Notes under the pieces: model-generated
Database searches by the model: none
The model's input: only the letters and a program-made list of their open reading frames with translations
What the model was told of the DNA's origin: nothing
DNA from: Rhynchonema sp. JSB1_4
Lineage: Eukaryota > Nematoda > Chromadorea > Monhysterida > Xyalidae
Assembly (NCBI GenBank): GCA_030248065.1
Contig: JASAMV010006826.1
Coordinates: 1 to 64,000 of the forward strand
Reading direction: 5' to 3'
DNA: 64,000 nucleotides
Program-made: the position numbers and the translations under genes
In this document: positions 25,201 through 34,800 of the stretch, piece by piece
Layout of the letters: each line of letters starts with the position of its first letter
Numbering within the stretch: the stretch's first letter is position 1

Positions 25201-28200
25201 GGCGCACCTCCGATCAAACGGATGCGATTAGCCGCATTCGCGCCCATCTATCCGTCGACGCTGGACTATTCGATGAGGGTGTACTGTATCGAGGACACAC
25301 CAGCTGCGGAACAGGTATGCATGGATGGTCACCTTTGCAATTCGGAGGTTCCGTCTTTCCCAGCGTTAGCCAGCGTGATTAGCCCTATCCCCCCCGCGCC
25401 CCGCCCGTTAGCCGGTTAGCCCGCTACAGTTTTTAGCCAGTTCCCCCTCTACCAGCGTGATTAGCCAGCGTTCCGATTAGCCGTACCCGGTCCCGCCCCG
25501 TCCCGCACCCCGCCCTCCCGACCAGCGTCCAGCGACCGCGTTCCCCACCCGTCATTAGTCCTTTACACGAGCTAGTAGTTGCATCACTTCGCGGCGCTTC
25601 AGAGCGCTCAGTCGGGTTCCAGTCCGCGTTTATGTCCAATTTAGTCAGCCTTATTTATACAAGGCGAGGTTAACTTTTGGGTGGCCCTTTCTTCACTTCA
25701 ATAATCTTAATGTGAAAACTTAGTTATATTTGGACAAAAGAAACACGCCAAGACAATCAGAAATACAGAAATGAGCATATGGAGATCTTTCCAGCGTGTT
25801 ATCATCACCTTAGGGCGGCTTAGGTTATCGCCGATCCGATTATTTCCGCTTTTTTTATGTAAATTCTTCGTTTTCGAAATTTCCCCCAGAAATGTTTTGC
25901 ATTTTTGCAAGCAAATTATTTCCGGATTCCGGATTCCGGATTTAACTTAAGTTCGCCCTTAGTCTGTGGGAAAGGTGTGCAATCGGTGCAAGGTAATGCC
26001 GACATGCAAGGATGGATGGACAGTGTGTTACCAAAAGCATTTTTCTCAGAAATACAAATTATGATTAGTGAAATGTTATGCGGTATTCTGAGTCTTTGGA
26101 AAACTGGGTACCTAGGTATGTTATACACAAGAAAGAAAAATGCCCCAAGGGGCATAAAAGAAATATGGTTCCCTGGCTGACTGGCATAAAAGAACGATAC
26201 TAGCTTGCACGACTTTGCTGATGTTTCATTAGGCACTGGAATAAACGTAAGTGGTTTGACTGTTTACCCAGTAGACATTACCATATTCCCCGCTCTTCTC
26301 CCCAGAGCCAGCACGGAGTATTGAAAGATTGCACTTTCTCTTTCTCCTCTCCTTGTTAACCATCGTGCAACCGAGACTACAGTTCCGTCGTGAGGTTGAA
26401 AAGAAGAACAGTTCCTGGTTTCACGAAAGTTTCGATTCGGCTGGGCGTTGGTTCAAAAGAGTTCGCCCGGGATATGGTTCAATTCTACCGTTCGTCACAG
26501 CTCAGACACACTTACGTTTATTCCAGTGCCTATGAACATCAGCAAGTCGCAAGCTAGTCGTTCTTTTATCCAGTCAGCCAGGACCATATTTCTTTTTGCC
26601 CCTTGGGCATTTTTCTTTCTTGTGTCGTTCTTTTATTCGCGCAAGCGTCAAACAGAGACCCGGTAAATCAGGCACAGAAAGTTTTCAGTTCCCAGCAATG
26701 GTTCTAACACCAAGAAATTCGCCATCAGACTTTTCTCAAGTAATCAACGCACATGAGCGCAATGAGGTGTGGGGGTTAGTTTAAGGATGCTGTACTTTTT
26801 GGCAGGATATATGAGTCGGTGGTTATCGTGACATAAGGCCAATTTTGTGTTTCGATTTCACTATGGGGTTCTACAATGGAGCACGCTTGTCTCTCTCACC
26901 CACCACGACAAATCGCAGCCCCGCATTCTATGCTTTTGAGGACATGGACTTGTCAAGTTATTTATTTTTTTTTAATTACCGCAGGTATGTATTTCACCCT
27001 AGGTACCATCATTTATAGCCATTGATCGATCTCTCAGAGAATCATTGTTGGTTTAGTACCAAGCAAAGCTGTGCAAGAACTTCCTGCCCCCTTCCCTCCA
27101 CTTCAGCAAGAAATGAGTGTCAAACATCAGTCTCCAGATTGCTTTGTTGCCCATCGCATCTGATCTTCGATTCAATGTCACGTAAAAATTACCATCTTCC
27201 ATCAAAAGTCAAATTATAAAATGCGGAAATGCTTCGAATATTAGAGAGCAACAGCAATTTTAATTAGGAAGTTGATACCTTGTGCGTATTTTATCATGAA
27301 TGACACACAGCGCATAAACTTCCCGCACTGTGCTTAATAATTAATCTCAAATAAAAACACGAAAAAAATGAAAAATGTTATCAAGAAATCATAAAAATAT
27401 TGTAAAAATACAAAAAACTAGGCTGCTCGCTTGAATGTTTACCCGCGCCTTTCATTTCAGGCTGCGCGTTATCCGCTCCATCGCTTCGCCATCTCCTTCA
27501 AGCTTTACTACATATGTACTACGCGTGCATTGCTGCATTGCCTGTTGTGCTTGCTGCCTGTGTGTGTGTGCTGGCTGCCTGCCTGCCTGTGTGTGTGTGT
27601 GCTGGCTGGCTGGCTGTGTGTTGTGTTTAATACATTGTGCGCTTTATGAATCAGGCAACTACGTAGCGTGCACTAATGCATTATTGTGTGTGTCTGAGCG
27701 TCCATTATGGCTCTTTTTGAGCTGAAAAACATTTAACGAATTGGAATTAATATATTTTTGACGTAACAAAAATTAAAAACACATATAACCGCTGATTTTG
27801 GCTTTAGAACAACACATTCTGTACAAAAAGTCATGGTCTGGAACCGTTCATACTAAAAGTTACGAACTCGGCGATAGCACCACCGTGTTTCTCGAGTACG
27901 AAAACCACATAAACAACTATAATAGTTCTGGTAAACCCAACTTTTCGGCGAAATTTTACTTCGGGAAGCACACTTTACATACAAAAAGTCGTGGTCATGG
28001 TCTGGAACCGGTCTCAGTCGTGGAGTTACGAAGTCGGCGATAGCACCATCGTGTTTCTCGTGTGCGAAAACCCTATATGCGATATTAACATTTTTGGTGT
28101 TCAGTAACGTCTGGGCCCTGACTAGTTTTTTGTGGAAAAAAAAAGGATAAGAACGTTTTTACAAAAATGACAACTGTATCTTGCCCGCGATTGCGCGTGT

Positions 28201-31156
28201 GGGCACACAGCGGGATGAAATTTTGTGTGGCCATTTTGGGGCACGGTATATAGATTGTGTGCAAGTTTGAGCTTATTCGGCTGAGTATTGTTGAAATAGC
28301 GCACGATCAAAATTTTCAGAAAGCGCACCATATACGGGAATGAACCATATGTCGCTTAGCATTACCATGCTAGCTCCGATACAGGGTCAATTTACGTAAA
28401 CAAGCGATTATAAAGGAATGGCACGCGATTGCGCTGTCGCTTGTCATGGGCATGATATTAAAGCAGCGAAATCATCAAACCGGTATCGCGAAGCGATGAA
28501 TCATCTATACTTGTTGTGGATCGTTCCCAAAGCAAAGCAACCATTTTTGCGCGATGTGGGATCCGTAAGATGAGCGTGCATGCACGCACCCAAACACCCA
28601 TAAAGTGTCCATTTGCTCATGACTGCATCTCGAACCGTTTTGATCGTTGGAGGTTGAAGTTTGGTCTACAGTATGAAATTTGCCTTCCTGCGCAACGCGG
28701 TGATAATTCACAAAATACATACGGTTGTGCACGTTCAGTACGGTTGCTGTTTCGGTTGAAGATCAGTGGGTACGTCAAGCACACAGCAGTTTCAATACTG
28801 AGCTCGGTTCGGACATGAGCAACTTATTCGTTGCAATGTGATTTGGAGAACGGCATTCATGCGGATAAATATGTACCTGCAGTAGCTATGCTGTATATGT
28901 ATGTACTTTTTAGCCACCGCCCTTCCTCTTGCAGCTTCAGGCACACTGCGGCGTTGGTTTGTAAGGACTACATTTCTCACGACATCACAACCTCCTGGCA
29001 CCAACCGCTCAATCCGTAACGAACCACTGTACATGATTTGTTGAATTATCTGCTGTTTTGATAGCGGGAAAGAACCACCATGTTGCACAGTGTGCATAAA
29101 TAAGGCTGTCATCATAACTGTGCAGGACATAAACGCGGCCCACCTGCGAACCCGTTATCTGTCAGTCGCTCTGAAGCGTCCCGTCCCGTAAGTGATGTTT
29201 CACACTACTTAGCTCGTGTAAAGGACTAATGGACCGGGGCCCTATGCACGGGGCCCTAAGCACGCTGGGCCCATGACCGGGCCCTAACACGCTGGCCCTA
29301 TGACGTGCCCTAACACGCTGGGCCCATGCACGTGGGCCCAAGCAGGGGCCCTAGACGCGGCCCAAGCACGTGGGCCCAATGACGTGGGCCCATTGCCCGG
29401 GGCCCTAATGCACGCTGGGCCCTAATGCACGCTGGGCCCTAATGAGCGCTGGGCCCTGATGCAACATGGGCCCTAATGAAACATGGGCCCTAATGCACGC
29501 GGGCCCTAATGCACGTGGGCCCTAATGCACGCGGGCCCTAATGTAGCGTGGGACCTAATGCACGCTGGGCCCTAATGCACGCTGGGCCCTAAAAGCACGG
29601 AACCAATTCGGAGAAAGAAAATTTTGGACTGTAAATTATCCACAACATACTCACATTACATTTACCTTTCTAAATCAGGGAATCTTATCCCATCCCCCTG
29701 TTGCAGAGCATGAATGAAGAAGAGGCCCGTATGGGTGGCTGTCCAGTGTCGGATTCCTGTCTCTTCTCAATGCTCCCCGACGGTGACCTTTGCTGTGGAC
29801 TAGAAGATGTTTCAAAAGGCTGGAAGACCAAACCGGGCACCAGTTATCAGGAGATCCCGGCCGCTCATCTTTGGTCGTCAACTGGTCGCGGGCAGTTGAT
29901 GCATTGCAGTTTCAGTCTGGAAATGTACGACACCCAAACTGGACTATTGCAAAGGACTGACTCAGACGTCGGTTCGGTACATTCAAACGACTGTGCTGGA
30001 ACTAAACGACCCACCGATATGGGCAGCAATGTCAATTTGGCCGCCAAAGTGGTCGTCTATCAGAAGGGCGCACCACACGCCAAGGAGGTCTTGCTCATCG
30101 ACACTAATGTGATGAAGAACGCTGATGTGAGTAGTTCGTGGGTGATGTTTCATCCTGACTTTGGTTTTGAAAACTCTGAAAACTTTGCCCAAACTTCGGA
30201 TCTGAGTGCGGCCTTACACGAAAGTCTCAGAAACATCTGTAATTTTGTTTACAGAAATACTCCTGTCCCCCATCGCGATCGGACTCCGCCGTGCACACTG
30301 GTGTCAGCAACCAATCAACATCAAGCTCCTCGCCCCGTCAGCCCGTCGCTCCGCCCGCGATCCAACTGCGCCCGTCCGGTACGGGCACCACAGGGTGTGG
30401 CCAAAGCAACAGCGTCAGTCCATCTAGTCAGGCGTCGTGCTACTACGTGCAGGGCGCGCAGACTTTCAAACTGCCCTGGATTCTGAAAAAACAACTGTCA
30501 CAATTACTGGACAGACCGGTCGAAATGGAAAATGACTGGAGAATGCTGGCCAAGCAGTTGATGGCTGATTGTTATGTACAGGTGGGTATTCGAGCAGTGT
30601 TGGAAGCTCAACTGGTACGGAAGTCGGACACTTACGTGTGCACCGACGATGACCTGGTGCACCGTCCGTCTGAGAAAGCACACATTAAAGCCTGCGACCC
30701 AAAAGCACATTGCTGCATTTACATATGTGGTGTATACATCGCCGCCTGTATGAATGTTTTAAGTTTGAATCACTGTCAGACTCTTCAACCAGGCAAGACA
30801 GTTAGGTATGCAATGTAGCACACAACTTTCACGGTTCTTGGAACCACATTTTTCAATCGAATCTACGCTTAATACCCACTTCAAAAGTCACGTCACCAGG
30901 GTTTGATATACTCTGCCCAATGATGACTTGGACAAGAACAACTCACAAGCGGGCAACAATCTCGAATTCAATTTATCGTTTTCAGTACTTCGGTTTCCGC
31001 ACTTCGCCTACCGAACACATTCTCGATTTATGGGAGGCGCGTGAAACATCGGCCAGCTCGATACTGCACCTGTTGCAAACATTACGCATGATGGGCAGGC
31101 TGGATGCAGTGCAGCTAATCGATAATTATCTCGCTCACAACCCGATTGCGTTGTAA
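7257..31156 (+). CDS. unc-5: UNC-5 family netrin receptor, 15 exons (5' end missing)
   Basis: Netrin receptor of the UNC-5 family, a single-pass plasma-membrane protein that mediates axon repulsion. Exons: 7257-7576, 7652-7850, 16338-16441, 16505-16685, 18836-19012, 22487-22546, 22613-22828, 23032-23213, 23577-23786, 24062-24476, 24781-24965, 25072-25314, 29707-30126, 30255-30581, 30986-31156. All join in frame, giving 1123 residues from the ATG at 7295. Counting from that ATG: Ig domain 1 about 60-160 (FKCNGRW, GLDQVSGITYRE), Ig domain 2 about 160-255 (IFWLKDGVDL, DSGNYTCGARN), one thrombospondin type 1 repeat about 256-334 (GGWSEWTSW, PAPRNGG, NCSRGGFC), membrane helix about 358-383, ZU5 about 620-715 (GGRLTLPHCGVSLTVPEGAL), UPA about 740-950, death domain about 1035-1115 (DWRMLAKQL, EHILDLWEA). 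Vertebrate members have two TSP1 repeats. No signal peptide is seen, so the true start is upstream. The exon 5/6 join lies beside an LTR element and is the least certain. Confidence 0.93.
7851..16337 (+). other. Large unc-5 intron 2 (8.5 kb)
   Basis: Intron between the two Ig-domain halves, GTAAGT...TATTACAG. Apart from the A/T-rich hAT-like element at 8164-8889 I see no gene, RNA or other recognisable repeat in it. Open frames on either strand are short and without family signatures. Confidence 0.7.
8164..8889. mobile_element. hAT-like MITE with 8-bp target duplication
   Basis: A 726-bp non-coding element that begins CAGGGTTG and ends CAACCCTG. It is flanked by the perfect 8-bp direct repeat ACCAAAAG (8156-8163 and 8890-8897), as expected for hAT-type insertion. 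Next to both ends are long runs of A and T that alternate and could pair with each other. No transposase frame is present, so the element is non-autonomous. It sits in unc-5 intron 2. Confidence 0.85.
19036..19147 (-). repeat. 3' LTR of the gag-protease element
   Basis: A 112-bp copy identical to 22379-22490. Perfect identity of the two LTRs points to a recent insertion or gene conversion. It starts 23 bp after the proposed donor of unc-5 exon 5. Confidence 0.85.
19806..21803 (-). CDS. Gag-protease polyprotein of LTR retroelement
   Basis: 665 residues. The middle (about 235-410) has a retrotransposon Gag pattern: FDGKSGSYSTWRDYVKIKI, then LTGEAATLYD, ERYGDKF and REYAGLLEGTLRSA. A basic, Asn/Arg-rich stretch follows (about 420-475), perhaps replacing a zinc knuckle in RNA binding. 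Residues about 510-610 match a retropepsin-type aspartic protease, with the active-site motif DTGSDVNLI and a later GLIIGNESL. The frame stops without a polymerase. 660 bp of non-coding DNA separate its stop from the 3' LTR. A Gypsy/BEL-type origin fits, but the class cannot be fixed without pol. Confidence 0.85.
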   Translation of the reverse strand: MPTHRRSGLYHNLQRSTSIKRVKSKIKKSQMTNTTFDFIQNWHVNDTTVKELIPSQPVLSKNSKDKLHFGMDQFDVPQNEHNPNKAKMVHQKYTDKKGSNFDLSTANTKTGQHISQSVQDTVRTESQKGHDNKPQYKTNVLNSPSLAPNHSNSSGDLNSEHKRFAAAGVESDAGPAGLQPPSRSERNETSTKTVKHQQPDETSALIELMKQQNELILKMIRNLNDEQNANAKSDDLRLLCDDFKFDGKSGSYSTWRDYVKIKIDKTSADDKVAIMYVRFCLTGEAATLYDKQPKPVKESLAATFAFLDERYGDKFAERRAAHELLIIKQTKDQSVREYAGLLEGTLRSASSLEDPLSDQAMASLMCKFFIEGLYHESIKQKMYVAMAENKSFHEMKHVAQIEDEAIRIRSSIRDVNDQADQSAHQTTQNRNSYQYSGNRRGYSNNGNRGWYPNNRHRTWHNNNAQFFNQASNYGAEPHDPNETPVKQCGGITVVNQGIFPGSKTSETSLLKVPVIGGRKVRNTRFDTGSDVNLIRPELVKAFGWTSLPNKARIQVQGAGRARLKVLGVISKKLELAGGKIKNCEFLVSRDTMGYGLIIGNESLCSLGIGLMNGAGEQLFDSSAKHTVPQSRKMSHVQKCCKGKPGMRTGMVNGKPPGCETSEMGK
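21784..22467 (-). CDS. Retroelement ORF1, unknown function
   Basis: Open frame of 227 residues, upstream of and overlapping the Gag frame by 20 nt, in a different phase. The first 30 or so residues come from the LTR and look like a hydrophobic leader (CICIIILFISS). The likelier start is the internal ATG after the LTR (MTTSTKMRSAVLRR). The rest is acidic with no zinc knuckle or known motif that I recognise; it may be a matrix-like N-terminal Gag part. The shift to the next frame equals +1, or translation could restart at the ATG at 21803. Confidence 0.55.
   Translation of the reverse strand: MKWSDCICIIILFISSVENKDPEKYLDSQLVDLRGPVSMTTSTKMRSAVLRRNVACYGDEEEDDPHGNVLHEIGDMTSMINDLADKPSRSAAIELYANLQALINSDPDLDYLSIELPDIDSDWCIVMNGFSLIVNEIFKFYHKIQFRYTSNQIIQLEVGRFRPVTIDLPVSKMPMTKIDPSKKYDDVAREDQQQAYRNPKMADVIPSEDDYATSQMTSQTDRANSQT
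22379..22490 (-). repeat. 5' LTR of the gag-protease element
   Basis: A 112-bp repeat, identical to 19036-19147. On the minus strand it runs from GTGCCTTATATTG to TCGCAACT. It contains an in-frame ATG (22467) that opens the first element frame. Its outer 4 bp (GCAC, 22487-22490) appear to have become the first bases of unc-5 exon 6, after the acceptor ...CAATATAAG. Confidence 0.85.
23479..23530. repeat. Dispersed GGTGCACC repeat, copy 1
   Basis: Member of a short interspersed family with core GTGCACCAGGTCATCGTCAG followed by TGC(G/C)AATGCACCA and GGCCACGTG. This copy lies in unc-5 intron 8. A shorter copy occurs at 23895-23935 in intron 9. Confidence 0.75.
25365..25545. repeat. Degenerate C-rich subterminal repeat
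   Basis: C-rich DNA with repeated TTAGCC and CCAGCGT words (AGCCAGCGTGATTAGCC occurs more than once). In reverse complement the unit resembles the right-hand minisatellite (CTAATCACGCTGGCTAA against CCTAATGCACGCTGGGCCC). Confidence 0.55.
26127..26624. repeat. Nested palindrome (foldback) in unc-5 intron 12
   Basis: Left arm 26127-26253 (CACAAGAAAGAAAAATGCCC ... AATAAACGTAAGTG) is repeated in inverted form at 26509-26624 with a few small indels. The loop is about 255 bp. One arm carries the word TGATGTTTCATTAGG where the other reads TGATGTTCATAGG. Confidence 0.8.
27821..28071 (+). repeat. Diverged tandem duplication of about 90 bp
   Basis: 27821-27906 and 27975-28071 share ACAAAAAGTC(A/G)TGGTC, GGAACCG, AGTTACGAA and TCGGCGATAGCACCA(C/T)CGTG in order, with small indels. 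The copies are not in the same reading frame, so coding function is unlikely. Confidence 0.6.
29232..29595. repeat. GGGCCCTAATGCACGCT minisatellite
   Basis: About 20 imperfect units of 17-19 bp around GGGCCCTAATGCACGCT. The left half is degenerate (units lacking TAAT) and the right half is homogeneous. Each GGGCCC is an ApaI-type palindrome. The array is the right subterminal repeat of the intron 12 insertion. Confidence 0.9.
30630..30680. repeat. Dispersed GGTGCACC repeat, copy in unc-5 intron 14
   Basis: Inverted copy: CACCGACGATGACCTGGTGC followed by ACCGTCCGTCTGAGAAA. It begins about 50 bp after the exon 14 donor. Confidence 0.7.
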
Positions 31157-31740
31157 CATGTATTTATTGTAGTAGTATTATTGTTTTATGTTTTTTTGCA
31201 CTGCCATACACATTTTGAAATATCGACAAAACAAAAAACATCGTGTTTCAAAATATCAAGAGATCACAACATTTTTTGCTTACCATTTCGATCAACAAAA
31301 TCACAAGTTTTTATTGTAATTTTCCAGGATTCTGCATTTTGTCACTGTGATCAAACAACACCTTTGAATTTGAAATTTTATATTGTTATTTTGTTACATT
31401 TTCAAAGTTGGGACACACAAATTCAGGATTGTTATGCGCTTATATGTTTGACAGTCACATTTTGTTTGCAATGACTTCAAAGTTGCAATGTGATGTTTCA
31501 TGCCACTGTACATATAAATACAACGCCGTGACAAGCTGATGATTTACTTTTTTGACATTTCGTGATTATGCAATTCTTAATCCGCTTTTGAATTATTTTT
31601 CTCGCGCTTCATGATGTGTGTATTGGTTGCCGCGTAATTTTTTATTCATACAAAATAATATAAATACGCACAGTGCTTCCGTGTGACGTTCATATTCTAT
31701 AAAGTTTTGTCGCGCGTTTCATTGGTTTATGCAGAAAATG

Positions 31741-31746
31741 AATAAA
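31741..31746 (+). promoter_or_regulatory. Possible unc-5 polyadenylation signal
   Basis: AATAAA 585 nt after the unc-5 stop codon. It is the first canonical hexamer I noticed downstream, but the 3' UTR length is not otherwise supported. Confidence 0.3.
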
Positions 31747-31860
31747 CCCTTACAGACAATCAGATATTGAAATTTTTCTCAAAATGGCACAAAGGTCATT
31801 CAAAAACAGGCAGCAATGCAATGGCATAATGTATAATTCAGATTGAGATCTTCAACTTGA

Positions 31861-34800
31861 TCACGATTCAATAGCTGCGTAGCCTTGGTTGTTAGGTGAT
31901 GTTTCATCGTCGTTTGACTCCTTATTTCGAGCCAATCTGACGTGTTCGGGACACCAGTCAATAGTCGGATGAATGAGATGGGATAGCGGCTGAAATTGGA
32001 AATAATATCTAACGGAACGAGTACTGCCTGTTTTCACAGACTGGCGGTGCACCAGGATATCGTCAGTGCGACTCAATCAGATCAGATCTCAACGTCAGAC
32101 GTGACAGACAGATTTTAGTGTGCTTGACCACGAATGCGTACTCTGACGATGTCTGGGTGCAAGCAAAACCGAAACTGCTGTCACATCAAGAAAAATGAAA
32201 CATCACCAAGCAAACCTGTGCATTTCTACGATTATCCACCAGCCTGTGCACCATGAAAGCAAGTATGACAACGGCTGGCGTAACTGTTAGTGTCCAACCC
32301 AGGACATCCGCTTGCCACGGGAATGACTTTTCGTTGTATTCCAGTGCAGTCATGTGCACGAAACTCATCACGAATAAGAACTGGAAAGAAAAGACGGTTA
32401 CCCATAAGAAAATCTCCGATCCTTTTGCTCATTCTCGCACAAGCAACCTGCTGGTGTTGATGTTCATCATGGGTTCACCCCGTGGTCATCTGGTACGTTC
32501 GCCTTCTGACGAGCACTTGGTGCACCGCCATGGGCAAGCAAAATCACGCTGCGCGACTATATCGTCAAAGCTCCAGTTGTGGTTAGTATGCCGTCACGAC
32601 CACAAGCACAAGCTCACCACGAGTAACATCGGTGACATAGCTGTCCAGGCTGATTTCCAGTACCAACCAGTGGGACCCAAAATCCTGGCAAACGAGGATG
32701 TCCGCTGACCCAACATCATTTCGAGATCAATGCAGAATCGGCGAAAGCCTGAAAAAGTCGCCCTTTAAAGTCGGCTTCTCCAAAGTCAGTATTTTAAAGT
32801 GCCACCACAGTCGAACCGTAAAGATGCGCCACAATGATCACCTCCAGCAGCGATATGAGCAAAAGCGCGTACGTGGCGGCGAACTTGTCAAAGACGGTGA
32901 AAATGTAGATTCCGCCCTGAACAGTCAGGTTCACTTTATTTCTCATTTCACAAACCAAATGAAAATAATATCCGTACCTCAATGCACATTGGCAGACCAA
33001 GTAGGAACATCGTTGAGCACACAGCGGCCAGAACAAACAATTTGTACTTTCGTGTTGATGGAAATCGATCAAGAATCGCCGTTGTTACACACTCGACAAA
33101 ACCGAACTAAAGTTTCCATCTTGGACGTTTGGCTTTTCCGTTTGTTAAAATACAAATAATCTTGCCTGACTGTCCAAGCCGAGCGTGAACAACATGAAGA
33201 AGAATAATAACGCCCAAATCGGTGGGAACGGCATTCGCACAATGGCTTCGGGATACGCGATGAACGCGAGACTCGGACCTAAATGGTGGTGGATGCAATG
33301 AAACACCACAGTTTAAGAATTGTGAAGGGCGACTCAGGTCATGGAGAGTAATTCACATGCACGCACCACTTTGCACCACTTCCGATACGTTTTTGCCAAG
33401 CGAATGTGCCATGAAGCCAAGCGTGGAGAACACTGCGAAACCAGCAAAGACGCTCGATGCGCAATTGCTGCAAAAATGTGTGGTCGAAGTTTTGAAAATA
33501 CCTAAAATTCGGTAAAACTATGCGACATTTTAATTGGAACAATTAGTAAGAATGACACACATTAACGCAACCAAAGCGGCATCGCGATAGCAGTTGTGCG
33601 TGAATTTAATGTAACTGGACATGGTCATCAGCGAACCGAAACCGATACCAACAGAAAAGAAGATCTGGGTGGCCGCTGAGCTCCAAACCTGCGATAAATC
33701 TTAATCGAAATCTTTTCTTTTGAAAAAACAACCGGTCACAATGACGATGTGAATTGTACAGCAGAGTGCTTTGCTGATGGCTGATGGGCGGTGCACCAGG
33801 TCATCGTCAGTGCGAATGCAGTAGATGGTCACGTGATCCCAAAAAGACACATGAGCTGGTTTTATGCTGAGCAAATTATTGGGCCTCGGTGTGAGGGAAA
33901 TATACGCACCTGACCAGCAGAGCGTGAACTTTCTTCAAATTCAAACAAACGAACATTGAAATCGGCCAATTTGGCGAAATCTGGTGTGATATAGTATTTG
34001 ATGCCGTCAACAGCACCGGTGAGCGTGAGGGATCGAACCAGCAGAATTATCAGAATCACGTATGGAAATGTGGCAGCGAAGTACACGACCTTGCCTGTCG
34101 ATTGCACACCTGAAATGAAAACATTGTGATGTTTCATGTGCATATAATGGACATGTACATAACTGCAATTTGGTGATTGCCCTCTGCCCAGCTTAATCTG
34201 CTTGTAAACCATTTTTCCATTTTTCAGCGAGACCATCAACCAAATTACCTTCAAATATTGATGTTTCACCTTTTATCATGCACAGAAATATGATCGTCCA
34301 CGCAGTGAGCAGTGCGAGTGCCAATTCCCACTGTAGTCCACCCAGATGTTCAAAACTTGCCTCACCCGGCCCGTCGCCGTGAATGTTTTGCAGGTTATAT
34401 ACGAAGTTGCTGAAACATCAACCGGTTAGTTGTGTCTGGCGATGAATTTGGAAAAATGCTACAGTCCAGGGTTGGGCAAAAAATTCTTTTCCAACCCTGC
34501 TACAGTCTGTCTCACAAATATCGTACGATCGGGAACCAACGTTAGCGGTCACTATCATCGCAAGGTTAATTAAGCATTCGAGGTAACCGGAGACTGGCAT
34601 TCAAATCGAATCCCGACCCCGAGAACCCGAAGGGCTTTGGTATCAGGATCCTGAAAATGTCAAAATAGTGCCTGATCCCAGTGCCGTTTGGACCCAACGA
34701 GTGACTAAACTTGGATATTATGGGGGATTACGACCAATGGAGTGTCACAAAAAGGTCGTAGTCTGCAGCTGCACGCATGTATAAGTGAACGAACTTGAAA

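Larger units (their letters stand above)
25340..29600. mobile_element. Inverted-repeat insertion in unc-5 intron 12
   Basis: The 4.4-kb intron 12 is almost filled by a structure with inverted ends. The segment 25553-25606 (CATTAGTCCTTTACACGAGC ... CTTCAGAGCG) reappears inverted at 29167-29231. Outside each arm lies a related tandem array: GTTAGCCAGCGTGATTAGCC-like units on the left (25365-25545) and GGGCCCTAATGCACGCT units on the right (29232-29595), again in inverse orientation. Inside is a second, smaller palindrome (26127-26624). I see no transposase. It resembles a foldback-type element; exact ends and target duplication were not found. Confidence 0.6.
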
